64,000 nt of DNA from Candidatus Aminicenantota bacterium (GTDB lineage: Bacteria; Acidobacteriota; Aminicenantia; Aminicenantales; Saccharicenantaceae). A model generated the notes under the pieces. The model did no database searches, had not been told where the DNA came from, and worked only from the letters and a program-made list of their open reading frames with translations. The DNA lies in assembly GCA_014360005.1 (NCBI GenBank), contig JACIYI010000016.1, forward strand, positions 1 to 64,000, read 5' to 3'. Below are positions 25,133 through 34,642 of this stretch, in pieces. The position numbers and the translations under genes were made by a program. The first letter of the stretch is position 1; each line of letters starts with the position of its first letter.

Positions 25133-27079
25133 TCAGGATGATATCTTGTCTATTTCCTGAAGCCTCCGCTCGAAGCTCTGGCTCTTTTCTTCATATTCCA
25201 GGTAGACCTGTGTATATTCTTCGTAGAGCGAGTCCAGACTCTTGCGATTGGCATCGAGTTCTCGCGACAGACGTACCACCTCCTGGCCCCGGCCGTCGAC
25301 CGAAGCTTCAATAATCTGCTGAGTCAGCTGGTTGACCTTCTGTTCCAGGGCTTCAAGCTGGCTCTCCAGCGAAAGCACTCTCTCTTCCAGGGGCTTTAAG
25401 ATTCGTGATTTTTCTATGATAACTTCTGAGCGCAGCTTGCGCAGTTCCCGGGGTGAAAGTTTGAAGCGGAAGGATTCATCCTGGAGGGTCTGACGGCTGC
25501 CGTTTTTATCGGGCTCGGCTTTGTCCGGTGGTGCGGCCGGGCCTGCTGCCGGCAGTTGGGCTTCATCCCTGGACTGAACCTGGTTTTCAGCCTGCTCTTC
25601 GTTCCAGCCAACCCTCTTGAGGAAGGTTTCGTAGTCGCCTTCCAAAACCGTCAGCCTGTCATTCTGAAAGATAATTAGCCGCTGGCCCAGGGCTCTCAGG
25701 AACATCTCGTTATGGGTCACCATGACCACGGCCCCATCAAAGTTGTCTAGGGCAGCCAGCAGGGCGTCGCAGGATTCAAGGTCCAGGTGGTTGGTGGGTT
25801 CGTCCAGAAGCAGGAGATTAACAGGGGTAGCCAGAATCTTTCCCAGCAATACCCGGCTTTTTTCTCCGCCCGACAGGACCCTGATGGGTTTGAGGGCCTC
25901 GTCGCCTTCAAACATCAGAGTGCCGGCGATCTGGCGCACCCGGGCTGGCTCCAGCTGGGGATTGGCCGAACCTATTTCTTCTAAGACGGTATTGGCATTG
26001 TTCAGGTCTTCGGCAAAACTCTGTTCGTAGTAACCGATGGAAACGGATTTCGGGCAGGTTATTTCCCCAGATTGGGGTGGGAGGAGCCCGGCCATCAACT
26101 TCAGGAGAGTGGTCTTGCCTCGCCCGTTGGGTCCGATGACCATCACCCGGTCGCGGGCCCCGATGTGCAGGCTGAAATTCTGGATAAGTGGCCGGTCCGG
26201 AGTATAAGCGAAACTGACATTATCCAGGCTGAGAGCGTATTTATGGTGGAACTTCTTCTCCAGGAAAGAAAATTCCATGTTCTTGATTTTTTCCAGCTTC
26301 TCCCGCTTTTCCATCTTTTCTATGTATTTAAGGCGGGACTGGACCAGGCCGGCCAGCCGGGCCTTGGCCCGGAAACGGTTGATGAAGACTTCCAGTTCTT
26401 TCCTTTTGCGCTCATCATTAATCCGGGTCTTCTCGTAGACCTCTTCTTCCAGAGCCAGCTGGTTGTAATACTTCTCGGTATCGCCTTCAATCTTGCGCAC
26501 CTTGTAGCGGTGGATGCCGAGAATGTGGGTGGCCACCCGGTCCATGAAGCTGCGGTCGTGGGTGATGAACATCAGCTCGCCCCGCCAGGACAGCAGGAAT
26601 TTTTCCAGCCAGCGAATGGAAGTGATGTCCAGGTAGTTATTGGGTTCATCCAGGAGCAGCAGGTCATAGTCGGTAAGAAGGAGGCGGGCCAGGTTCAGCC
26701 TGACCTTGAAGCCACCGGACAGCTGGTGCGGGTTCTTCTCAAAATCGGCGGCGGAAAAACCCAGGCCGGCCAGGACTTTCTCCACCCGCCATAGCTGGTC
26801 CGAGTCATGGTCGGACAATCCGCGGCTGGCTTCTTCCAGAACCGTGGGCTTCTTAAAATCAGGTTCTTGCGCCAGGTAGCCGAGGCGGTAGTGCCTGGGA
26901 ATTATCACCCGGCCCTCGTCAGGCTCTTCCAGGCCGGCGATGATGCGAAACAGGGTGGATTTGCCATGCCCGTTTTTACCCACCAGGCCTACTTTTTCGC
27001 CCTGGTTGATTTTGAAGCTGATTTTTTCAAAAAGAACCTGCCGGGCAAAGCTCTTGGACAATTCTTCAACAGCGATCAT
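25133..27079 (-). CDS. ABC-F family ATPase (Uup/YdiF-like)
   Basis: 648 residues with two complete nucleotide-binding domains and no membrane segments. Domain 1 has Walker A GKNGHGKST and signature LSGGFKVRLN; domain 2 has GPNGRGKTT and LSGGEKSRVLL. The inter-domain linker (~240-290) is long, basic and helical, as in ABC-F proteins. The C terminus (~540-648) is a predicted coiled coil (KPLEERVLSLESQLEALEQK), which in Uup-like members binds nucleic acid. ABC-F proteins act on ribosomes or DNA structures rather than in transport. The charged spacer before the coiled coil (AAGPAAPPDKAEPDK) is disordered-looking. Uup and YdiF assignments cannot be separated by eye. Confidence 0.92.
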   Translation of the reverse strand: MIAVEELSKSFARQVLFEKISFKINQGEKVGLVGKNGHGKSTLFRIIAGLEEPDEGRVIIPRHYRLGYLAQEPDFKKPTVLEEASRGLSDHDSDQLWRVEKVLAGLGFSAADFEKNPHQLSGGFKVRLNLARLLLTDYDLLLLDEPNNYLDITSIRWLEKFLLSWRGELMFITHDRSFMDRVATHILGIHRYKVRKIEGDTEKYYNQLALEEEVYEKTRINDERKRKELEVFINRFRAKARLAGLVQSRLKYIEKMEKREKLEKIKNMEFSFLEKKFHHKYALSLDNVSFAYTPDRPLIQNFSLHIGARDRVMVIGPNGRGKTTLLKLMAGLLPPQSGEITCPKSVSIGYYEQSFAEDLNNANTVLEEIGSANPQLEPARVRQIAGTLMFEGDEALKPIRVLSGGEKSRVLLGKILATPVNLLLLDEPTNHLDLESCDALLAALDNFDGAVVMVTHNEMFLRALGQRLIIFQNDRLTVLEGDYETFLKRVGWNEEQAENQVQSRDEAQLPAAGPAAPPDKAEPDKNGSRQTLQDESFRFKLSPRELRKLRSEVIIEKSRILKPLEERVLSLESQLEALEQKVNQLTQQIIEASVDGRGQEVVRLSRELDANRKSLDSLYEEYTQVYLEYEEKSQSFERRLQEIDKISS

Positions 27080-27525
27080 TGCTTAATTTCGTCTCCAGCC
27101 AGGGTGGCCTTAATAAATCATCAAAATATAATCTTTGACATCAGGGTTACAAGCCAGGGAGATGACTTCTTATCCCGTTGCCGGGCCGGAATTTTCTCCG
27201 CTAGCCTGGACTATAATCATAGCACGTTTGGAGACTGATTTTTAGTCAGGCCCGGGTCGGAGCCGGCGGTGCGAATATCTGGAGGGGCCAGTTCAATTCC
27301 TTGTGATTTAACTTTATCTAAATTGTGGTTTCCCGGTGCTCGCTTCCAGGCTGGAGTCTAGATAATATTTTTAAAGGCCAAACTGGCCCTAAGAAAACTT
27401 AAGTTCTTATAAATTTTGAGGTGGGGCAAAGAATCAATTTCTTTGAAGTTTTGACGGATAGATCTGATAGGTTGACTTGAGGCCTTTTTCTGTTAAATAA
27501 TAAAGCCAGCTAATGGAGAGAAGTT
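27080..27525. other. Divergent intergenic region upstream of the response regulator
   Basis: About 445 bases between the ABC-F gene (minus) and the response regulator (plus). It contains the promoter listed at 27472. The rest has no coding frame of note and no RNA gene that I could recognise. Confidence 0.5.
27472..27501 (+). promoter_or_regulatory. Sigma70-type promoter for the response regulator gene
   Basis: TTGACT at 27472-27477, then TAAATAAT at 27494-27501, giving 16-18 bases of spacing depending on which hexamer is chosen as -10. Transcription would start near 27507, followed by a GGAGAG ribosome site and the ATG at 27526. Assigned by eye only. Confidence 0.5.
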
Positions 27526-28023
27526 ATGGGTGCAAATATTGCCATCATCGATGACGACAGGGTATCATCTTCTATGCTGGAGAAATTGTTCAGCGAGAAG
27601 GGATACAAGGTGGTTAAGGCCTTTGACGGCGAAAAAGGGCTGAAGCTGGTCAAAGAAGTCCGACCCCAGGTAGTAATCTGCGATATGCTGCTGCCCAAGA
27701 TTCACGGGGCTGACCTGTGCCAGAAAATCAAGGATGACCCAGCACTACAGTCAACCAAGGTGGTGCTGATTACTGCCGTCTACAAGGGAGCCACTTCCCG
27801 GCTCGACGTTAAAAGTTACGGAGCCGACCATTATTTTGAAAAACCCATCAACACCAAAGAGCTTTTAAGCTGGGTTGAAAAAAATCTGCCGAAAGAAGAA
27901 AAACCAGCTGACAGCAGCCAGCCGACTGATCACAAGCCCATAGATATCGAGTCCCTGAATATTGACGAAGTCATGAGCCAGCTGAAAACCATGGTGGATA
28001 AGGACCTCAACAAGAAAAAATAG
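27526..28023 (+). CDS. Single-domain response regulator with C-terminal extension
   Basis: 165 residues. Residues 1-122 form a receiver domain: acidic pocket IIDDDR at 8-12, phospho-acceptor Asp53 in VICDMLLPKIHG, the Thr in LITAVYKG, and the Lys in YFEKPIN. The remaining ~40 residues are a charged, flexible tail ending in a short helix (IDEVMSQLKTMVDKDLNKKK) with no DNA-binding fold. Output is thus probably by protein contact. No kinase gene is adjacent. It is monocistronic, bounded by a promoter at 27472 and a terminator at 28047. Confidence 0.92.
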   Translation: MGANIAIIDDDRVSSSMLEKLFSEKGYKVVKAFDGEKGLKLVKEVRPQVVICDMLLPKIHGADLCQKIKDDPALQSTKVVLITAVYKGATSRLDVKSYGADHYFEKPINTKELLSWVEKNLPKEEKPADSSQPTDHKPIDIESLNIDEVMSQLKTMVDKDLNKKK

Positions 28024-28046
28024 GACAAGAATTCGTTTTAAAGCAG

Positions 28047-28096
28047 AAAAGCCTGAAGCCCGTAGTTTTTATCTAAAGGCTTCAGGCTTTTTTTTG
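28047..28096 (+). terminator. Rho-independent terminator after the response regulator
   Basis: A perfect stem AAGCCTGAAGCC / GGCTTCAGGCTT with a 17-base loop is followed by a run of T residues. It lies 25-70 bases past the stop codon. Because A residues flank the left arm, it may also act in the opposite direction for the convergent S46 peptidase transcript. Confidence 0.9.
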
Positions 28097-28165
28097 ACGA
28101 GAGCCCGGGCTTGGTTCTTATTATTCCATTGTCCGGGCTGTCTTTATTAAAACCTCAACTTGGCC

Positions 28166-30358
28166 TTATTTATGTTCCATTTCACATTCGCCGCTGCATA
28201 GCCCCATTTCTTTGATCAGGTGGTGAGCGCCGGAAAATTTTTCCGTGATGAACAGGACGTAACGGATATCCACGCTGATTGAGCGCTGCCATTCGGGAAT
28301 GATGTAGTAATCGCCAATAACGCTTTCGTAGGTCATGTCAAAGATAATTCCCACCTGTTCGCCTTTGGCGTTGAGGGTTGGCGAGCCAGAATTTCCGCCG
28401 GTGACGTTGGTGGTATTGAGGAAGCAGGCCGGCACCTCTTTGAGAATGGGGTCTTCAAAGCGGCCAAAGTCGCGTTTCTGGTATAGCTCTTTAAGCTTGT
28501 CCGGAACATGGAACGGGAATTCGCCAGTTTCTTTTTCCATCACGCCTTTGAGAGTGGTGATTGGTTTGTAGATGACGGCGTCGCGCGGGCTGTAACCGAT
28601 GACCGGTCCATAGGTAAAACGTATGGTGCCGTTGGCGTCGGGCGCCAGCTTCCCTTCTTTCATTTCCAGGAGAGCTGCTTCGTAGAGTTTCTTGATGTCG
28701 GCTCTTTCCTGGGCCCAGGCTTTGCTTTCCTCGCGCACCACTTTGAGTTCTTTTTCCAGCTCAGCTGCCAGGTTGATAAAGGGGTCATTCACCTTCATCA
28801 ATTCAGCCGGCTTCTTTTCCAGAAGTTCCAGCCGCTTCTGTGGGTCGCCGAGGATGGTATTTTGGTAGAGATTATCCACGTATTCATCTATGGCTTTTTC
28901 TGATTTCTGGGCCAGAAGAGCTTTGAAAGCAGCGGGGACTTTATCGGCCGGCAGGTTCATCATCTTCTTGAGCTGGTGCTTGAAGAACTCGCGGTCGGTG
29001 TTAAAAACATAACCGCGTTCGGCTAACTGAATTCTCTGCTTGATGTAGGGCAGGTTGCGGTCCTGATAAGCCGCTTCGCGGTCTTTATCTGGTTTCTGCC
29101 GTTCTAAAACTGTGCGGTATACGGTGTAAGCCTGGGAAAGGACGTTGGAGCCAAAGTAGGGGCTGATGATGCTGCTAAGGAGCTCATTCTTTGAAGCAAA
29201 CACATCGTAGCGCTTCATGTAGTCAGCCATCTGGTCCAGAACTTTTCCGTATTTTTTCTGGCGTTCCGGGCTGGCGTTGACCCAGGCTAAAAATTCTTTT
29301 TCCTGCTCTTTTTTGTGGGCAATCAGGTCCACTTTTTTCATGCCTTCCACTTTGCCCTGCATGTTTTTGAGTGAGTTGTAAAGGCCCCTGAGCAGGGAGG
29401 CATAGCGGATTTTAGTTTCTTTATCGCCCTTGCTGGCGTTTTCCATGAAGTTGATGATGTCCTGGAACTCAGCCATGCGCTTGACCATGGAGTTGAAGTC
29501 ATACTCTATTTCCGCGGCCAGGTTGTTGCGGTAGGTGCGGCCAGGATAGCCCATGACAAAGGTAAAATCGCCTTCCTTTACGCCTTCGGTGGAAATCTTC
29601 AGCCAGACCTTGGGTTTGTAGGGAACGTTCTCCGGGCTGTAGTCAACGCCAATTCCGTCTTTGGAAACGTAGGCTCTGAGGAAGGAAAAGTCGCAGGTGT
29701 GGCGGGGCCACATCCAGTTATCTACTTCTCCGCCGTAGTTGCCGAGGTCCTGGGGCGGGGCATAGACGAGGCGCACATCCTTAATCCTCTTAAACCGGTA
29801 TAAATAGTACTGATTGCCGCTGTACATGCCGACAACGTTGGCTCTGATGTCGGGGCCAGTTTTTTCGGCTTCTGCTACAATTTTTTTGATGGCCGATTCA
29901 ATAGCTTCGTACTTCTGCCGTGGAGTCATTTTCGGTTTGATCTTGGAAAGCACGCGAGCCGTAACTTCTTCATAGCCAAGCAGAATATCTGCGGTGTAGC
30001 CCTGGGCCGGGATTTCCTGCTCCCGGGTCAGAGCCAGGAAACCGTCGGTGATGTAATCGTGGTCCTTGCTGGAAGCTCTCTGAAGGGCGCCAAAGGCTAC
30101 GTGATGGTTGGTGAGTATAAGCCCGTCGGGGCTGACGAACTCGCCTGTGCCTCCACCCAGGTTGACCACAGCGCTCATCAAGCCGGTGCCATCTTTTTTG
30201 TAGAGGTCATCCGGGTTCATCTTGAGACCGAGCTGCTGCAGGTTGAGCATCCGCATCTGGTGCGGCATCCACATGCCTTCATCGGCAAAAACAAAGAACG
30301 GAAGGCACAGCAGACTAACCAACAGAACACCGATGATTGCTTTTACCTTAAACCTCAT
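28166..30358 (-). CDS. S46-family dipeptidyl-peptidase (DPP7/DPP11-like)
   Basis: 730 residues with a signal peptide (1-25). The mature start DEGMWMPHQM is the conserved opening of S46 exported peptidases. The catalytic His lies in ILTNHHVAFG (~86), and the Ser in GGNSGSPTLNAKGEQVG near residue 650. These serine peptidases remove dipeptides from peptide N termini in the periplasm. In characterised members the residue after the FD pair following the Ser loop sets P1 preference (Gly in DPP7, Arg in DPP11, from memory); here it is Met (FDMTYES), so specificity cannot be assigned. Its ATG sits behind GGAGGTAAAG. It is convergent with the response regulator. Confidence 0.93.
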   Translation of the reverse strand: MRFKVKAIIGVLLVSLLCLPFFVFADEGMWMPHQMRMLNLQQLGLKMNPDDLYKKDGTGLMSAVVNLGGGTGEFVSPDGLILTNHHVAFGALQRASSKDHDYITDGFLALTREQEIPAQGYTADILLGYEEVTARVLSKIKPKMTPRQKYEAIESAIKKIVAEAEKTGPDIRANVVGMYSGNQYYLYRFKRIKDVRLVYAPPQDLGNYGGEVDNWMWPRHTCDFSFLRAYVSKDGIGVDYSPENVPYKPKVWLKISTEGVKEGDFTFVMGYPGRTYRNNLAAEIEYDFNSMVKRMAEFQDIINFMENASKGDKETKIRYASLLRGLYNSLKNMQGKVEGMKKVDLIAHKKEQEKEFLAWVNASPERQKKYGKVLDQMADYMKRYDVFASKNELLSSIISPYFGSNVLSQAYTVYRTVLERQKPDKDREAAYQDRNLPYIKQRIQLAERGYVFNTDREFFKHQLKKMMNLPADKVPAAFKALLAQKSEKAIDEYVDNLYQNTILGDPQKRLELLEKKPAELMKVNDPFINLAAELEKELKVVREESKAWAQERADIKKLYEAALLEMKEGKLAPDANGTIRFTYGPVIGYSPRDAVIYKPITTLKGVMEKETGEFPFHVPDKLKELYQKRDFGRFEDPILKEVPACFLNTTNVTGGNSGSPTLNAKGEQVGIIFDMTYESVIGDYYIIPEWQRSISVDIRYVLFITEKFSGAHHLIKEMGLCSGECEMEHK

Positions 30359-30651
30359 CTTTACCTCCTGAAATATTTACTTAATGGAATAAATATTTAT
30401 CAAAAGAGATTTCAGCTTCCAAGCTTTAGATAATCCTTAGAGCTAAATAATATTTTATTATATTCTTCAAAGCAACCAGGAAAGTTACTCAACTTCCTGC
30501 GCTTATTTGCAACCCGATAGCCTATATAGATTTCTTATAACATAAAACTGCTAAAGATGACATTTTGAGCTGGGAGTCTATGTACTTTCTCGATATGCCT
30601 TACCGTCAATAAAATGCTAAAATAACATGAAAAAATTAGGAGCTGGATAGC

Positions 30652-31641
30652 ATGGCTAAACCCAAAAATACAAAGGTCCTAATTCTGTTCTGCGGTGGGA
30701 CCATTGTCATGGAAGAAAAAGCTGATGGTTCGCTGGCCGTCCCGGACAGCAAGGATTCGGCCATCGATATTCTGAGAAATGTTGAGCCACGGCTGACGAC
30801 CATTGCCGATTACGATATCGAGTTCATCGCCAACCTTGACAGCACCAATATCTCCCCCGCCGACTGGGACCGCATCTTGGTCAAGATAAAAGAAAACTAC
30901 AGGCGCTACGACGGTTTTGTTATCACTCACGGCACCGACACCATGGCCTACACCGCGGCCGCCCTGAGCCTGGCCATTAAAAATCTGGGCAAACCGGTAG
31001 TTCTGACCGGAAGTCAGATACCCGGCAGCAAACTTGAAAGCGACGCTAAGAGAAACCTGATCAATGCCTTTAAGGTTGCCACAATGGACAGCTCCGGAGT
31101 TTTTATTGTCTTTGATGAAAGAATTATCCTGGGCAGCAAAGCTACCAAAGCTTCCGAAAGCCGCCTGGATGCCTTCCAGACAGTCAACGGAGAAGATGCC
31201 GGAGAAATCAACATTGATATCAACATTAAAAGCTGGGTACCAAAGAGAAATAAAAACTCCCATGATATACAGATCAGGCCGGGCTTTGAACCGGACATAT
31301 TTATATATACCATCAGCCCGGGTTGCGACCCGGAGGACCTGGAATTTCTCCTTCACAATAAGAAGATCAAAGGAATTATAATCAGGGCTTACGGCACCGG
31401 CAACATCCCCTCTGGTTTTGAAGGCTTTTTCAGAAAAGCCAGGGTCAAAAAACTCCCGGTCATCGTGACTTCACAATGTCTTCATGGCAAAACGCTGATG
31501 CCTTTGTACGATGTTGGTCGGAAAGCTCTGGAGCTGGGAGCCATAGAGGGAGGCGAACAGAGCCTTGAATTTCTCTGTGCCAAGTTGATGTGGGGCCTTC
31601 GGCACCAGCCTGACCGTATTAAAGAGATAATTAACGAATAG
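30652..31641 (+). CDS. L-asparaginase, type I-like (cytoplasmic)
   Basis: 329 residues without a signal peptide. The first catalytic Thr is in FCGGTIVM (Thr17). The second, with its Asp, is in ITHGTDTMAY (Thr95, Asp96). The active-site Lys is in GSKATKAS (Lys166). GSQIPGSKLESDAKRNL resembles the type I pattern GSQIP...SD. The enzyme converts asparagine to aspartate and ammonia. An AGGAGC ribosome site precedes the ATG. It is convergent with the YfcC-type carrier gene. Confidence 0.92.
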   Translation: MAKPKNTKVLILFCGGTIVMEEKADGSLAVPDSKDSAIDILRNVEPRLTTIADYDIEFIANLDSTNISPADWDRILVKIKENYRRYDGFVITHGTDTMAYTAAALSLAIKNLGKPVVLTGSQIPGSKLESDAKRNLINAFKVATMDSSGVFIVFDERIILGSKATKASESRLDAFQTVNGEDAGEINIDINIKSWVPKRNKNSHDIQIRPGFEPDIFIYTISPGCDPEDLEFLLHNKKIKGIIIRAYGTGNIPSGFEGFFRKARVKKLPVIVTSQCLHGKTLMPLYDVGRKALELGAIEGGEQSLEFLCAKLMWGLRHQPDRIKEIINE

Positions 31642-31765
31642 AAAAAATAGGAAAATTATAAGGTGTCCAGATTTTTCGCTTCTTTTTCTTTAGCTGTGAC
31701 ACTTTTGTCAGGAAAAATTTGCGTTTTTGTCAAAAAAATTGGGGTATGAGTATTGTGTCCCCCGT

Positions 31766-33175
31766 TTAGAAGGGGCCCCAATTCATCAGCACGGGAGGTA
31801 TCAGGGCCAGCAGGCTGAAGACCATAAGAATCAGCATCAGCGGCAGGAACCATTTAGCCCACTTCTCCCACGGAATCTTAGCCACGCCCAGCACGCCCAT
31901 GGTAACGGCTGAAGTGGGCAGAATGGGGTTTATTACTTCGCACAGCTGGAAAGCCAGCACCGAAGTCTGCCTGGTAATTCCAACCAGGTCGCTCAGCGGG
32001 GCGATAATTGGCATGGTCAGGGCCGCCTGGGCAGTTCCCGAATGGACAAAGAAATTAATCACCGCCTGGACTAAAAAAATTATCTGAGCCGTGAGGATAG
32101 AGGGCACAGCTGAAATAACCCCCGCCGCGCCCTGAAGCATGGTGTCCAGCACCGCCGCTTCCTTAAGGATGATGAGCACCGCCCGCCCGCCGGAGATAAT
32201 CAGGGAGACATTCATCATATCTTTGGCACCGTCAACAAAGTTCCTGGCCATCTCCGACGGCCTCATCCCGGCAAAAAAACCTGAGACCAGCCCGATGCCC
32301 AGAAACAAAGCGGCAATCTCTTCCATATACCAGCCCTTTTTCAAGATGCCGTAGATTAAAAGCAGAATGCCAGCAAAAAGGGTGGCAATGATCAGTTTTT
32401 GCGATGTCCCCCACTCCTGATTTTGAGCAGAATTTTCCTGATGTAAAAGACGCTCCCGGTCCAGGTCATACACCGGACTGAGCTGCGGATTTTTTCTAAC
32501 TCTTTCGGCGTAAACCATAACAAAGGCGATGGCGATGACCGTGGCCATTATCCACAAAATCAGCCGATAACCAAGCCCCGAATATAGGGGCAGCTCGGCA
32601 AATCCCTGGGCAATGCCCACAGTGAAAGGGTTGAAAAAGGCGGCAGCAAAGCCTACCGCCGACCCGACAAAGGGAATGGCCACCCCAACCACCGAGTCAT
32701 AGCCCATGGAAATGGCAAAAGGAATAAATATCAGGACAAACGGAATAGACTCTTCCGCCATGCCGTAAACACTTCCAGCCAGCGAGAAAATAATCATCAA
32801 CACCGGAATAACCAGAATCCTCAGCCTGGGATTCCGCCCGAAGAAAGCTGCCAGCCGCTGAATTCCAGCATCAATAGCTCCAGATCTGGTCAGAATGCCA
32901 AAAGTCCCCCCGAAGATAAAAATCAGAAAGATGATGAGCGAGGCATCTTGAAAGCCGCGTATCGGCGCAATCAGCAGCCACTGAGGCCCGAGCCACTTTT
33001 TCTCAATCTGATGGTAGGTGCCCGGCACCGTCACCAGCCGAGTCTTGCCCTGAACCGTCTTCTCTGCCCGGTCAAACTCCCCCGAAGGCGAAACCAGCGC
33101 CAGCAGATAAACCAGAATTACCAGCAGATAGATTAATACCAGCGTATGCGGCAGCTTAAAACTCTTTTTAGCCAT
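31766..33175 (-). CDS. YfcC-family (DcuC-like) membrane carrier
   Basis: 469 residues and about 12 hydrophobic segments. The pattern KLPHTLVLIYLLVIL...SPSGEF, IFGGTFGILTRSGAIDAGI, SVYGMAEE, and the symmetrical NFFVHSGTAQAALTMPIIAP is typical of the YfcC/C4-dicarboxylate anaerobic carrier family. Relatives include arginine/ornithine antiporters and putative dipeptide or basic amino acid carriers, so an amino acid or peptide-derived substrate fits the gene context better than a dicarboxylate. Substrate not determinable from sequence. Its neighbours are single genes on both sides. Confidence 0.88.
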   Translation of the reverse strand: MAKKSFKLPHTLVLIYLLVILVYLLALVSPSGEFDRAEKTVQGKTRLVTVPGTYHQIEKKWLGPQWLLIAPIRGFQDASLIIFLIFIFGGTFGILTRSGAIDAGIQRLAAFFGRNPRLRILVIPVLMIIFSLAGSVYGMAEESIPFVLIFIPFAISMGYDSVVGVAIPFVGSAVGFAAAFFNPFTVGIAQGFAELPLYSGLGYRLILWIMATVIAIAFVMVYAERVRKNPQLSPVYDLDRERLLHQENSAQNQEWGTSQKLIIATLFAGILLLIYGILKKGWYMEEIAALFLGIGLVSGFFAGMRPSEMARNFVDGAKDMMNVSLIISGGRAVLIILKEAAVLDTMLQGAAGVISAVPSILTAQIIFLVQAVINFFVHSGTAQAALTMPIIAPLSDLVGITRQTSVLAFQLCEVINPILPTSAVTMGVLGVAKIPWEKWAKWFLPLMLILMVFSLLALIPPVLMNWGPF

Positions 33176-33532
33176 CCTGCCCTCTTAATTTTTTTCAGCC
33201 AATTTTACCTTAATAAACTCATAATAGGCAAAAATTTAAGAAATCTGAAATATAAAAAAGAAGTAGCCAATTTAAGAGCCCAGCTTGATTACCGGAACGA
33301 TTACTAACATCGAATGAACTCTTAGGATATCCACTTATTACCCTGGCCTTATGAAACTAGAAGGCCTTTCGTTCTGCCTGGGGTTGGAATTAGACAATGT
33401 CTTAGGGCTAATAAAAAACATGGCAATAATCATAAGAAAAAGATAAAACCTTAGGATAAATATTAATCAATTAAGACGTCTTTATTAATTATATAGCTTT
33501 TGTTAACAAAATAATTCCAGATCAGCCCGGGC
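33176..33532. other. Intergenic AT-rich region
   Basis: About 355 bases between two minus-strand genes, AT-rich with several short A and T tracts. It probably carries the promoter for the YfcC-type gene. No RNA gene, long repeat or convincing hairpin was seen. Confidence 0.5.
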
Positions 33533-34453
33533 TCAGCGGTGGAAGCTTTCGCCGATGAACTTCAGGCCTTCCAGGATACCCGTCCGCCAGTAACTCCAGG
33601 TGTGGCCGCCGTCACGGACCCGGAATTCATGCGGTACCTTGCGGTCGCGCAGGGCCACATGCAGGGCAGCGTTCCCCTTATAGAGAAAGTCATCGTCACC
33701 GCAGTCAAGGTAAAAGCGCACAGTTTTTATTTTTTCCACCGGCAAGGTCTTCACCAGCTCCAGCGGGTTATAGCTCCGGAAGTGAGCGGTCAGGCGGTCC
33801 TTGCCTTTAAGGCCGGGGCCAAAAAGCGGGGCAAAAATTCTCTCGTAGACTTTTTCATCCGTGACCATGACTTCTTCATCGGTCCAGACCGCGGCGCTGA
33901 AAGCAGCGGCGGCGGCAAACATTTTCGGATGCCGCAGAGCATAAATTAACGTGCCCCAGCCACCCATGGACAGGCCGGCTATTCCCCGAAACTCTTTCAT
34001 CGGCCTGGTGCGATAAGTGGCATCGATGTGAGGAATGAACTCCTGAAAGAAGAAATCCTCGTAGCGCACCTTCCCCTTATAATCATTTATGTACCAGCTC
34101 ACTCCCCCGTCGGGCATGACGATAATCATCGGTGGTATCTCCCGCTCAGCAATAGCCCGGTCAACCGTTAGATGGACTTCTCCAAATTGCAGCCAGCCTG
34201 TGTCGTTATCAGTATAGCCGTGAAGCAGGTAAACAACTGGATAACGCCGGCTGGAGGTCTGGTAATCGGGCGGAAGATAAATCGTATACCGCACTTCTTT
34301 TCCCAGTATCTTGCTCTCCACTTTTAGCCCTTCCTGTACCTGCCCGGCTGGGTAAACGTCCTGGGACCGAAGCTCAGCCCCAAAAAAAGCTAAAAGCCAA
34401 AGGATTAAAATAATAAAATGACCGTTCGTCTTTAAACAAAATTTTCTTTTCAT
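33533..34453 (-). CDS. Secreted esterase, alpha/beta hydrolase of the esterase D/XynZ type
   Basis: 306 residues with a signal peptide (1-31). The fold is that of PF00756 esterases: YTIYLPPDYQ, VVYLLHGYTDND oxyanion loop, IIVMPDGG, nucleophile Ser162 in GLSMGGWG, Asp near 253 in LDCGDDDFLYKGN, and His284 in GGHTWSYWR. All three catalytic residues are present. Secreted relatives include acetyl-xylan and feruloyl esterases as well as siderophore esterases; substrate cannot be fixed. ATG preceded by a weak GAGAG. The gene is flanked by AT-rich spacers. Confidence 0.92.
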   Translation of the reverse strand: MKRKFCLKTNGHFIILILWLLAFFGAELRSQDVYPAGQVQEGLKVESKILGKEVRYTIYLPPDYQTSSRRYPVVYLLHGYTDNDTGWLQFGEVHLTVDRAIAEREIPPMIIVMPDGGVSWYINDYKGKVRYEDFFFQEFIPHIDATYRTRPMKEFRGIAGLSMGGWGTLIYALRHPKMFAAAAAFSAAVWTDEEVMVTDEKVYERIFAPLFGPGLKGKDRLTAHFRSYNPLELVKTLPVEKIKTVRFYLDCGDDDFLYKGNAALHVALRDRKVPHEFRVRDGGHTWSYWRTGILEGLKFIGESFHR

Positions 34454-34642
34454 TTCTTCTCTCTCACTTTTTAGACTTTCAAATAAGTTTTTTGCTTTCC
34501 AGAATAATTGATAATTATAAAACCCTGCCTTATCAAAGCCAAATTCCCACTTATTTAGAAATTTTATCTTTTAACCGTTTAATATTTTCTCTTAATTTTT
34601 TAGAGCCTTCTAAATAACCTTTTTCAATAATCTCCAGGTAGC

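Noticed and set aside
31656..31765. GGGGTATG...GTGTCCCC near 31743-31764 as a second copy of the 61211 palindrome
   Set aside because: Only the outer four bases pair well; the inner arms do not match the 61211 element.
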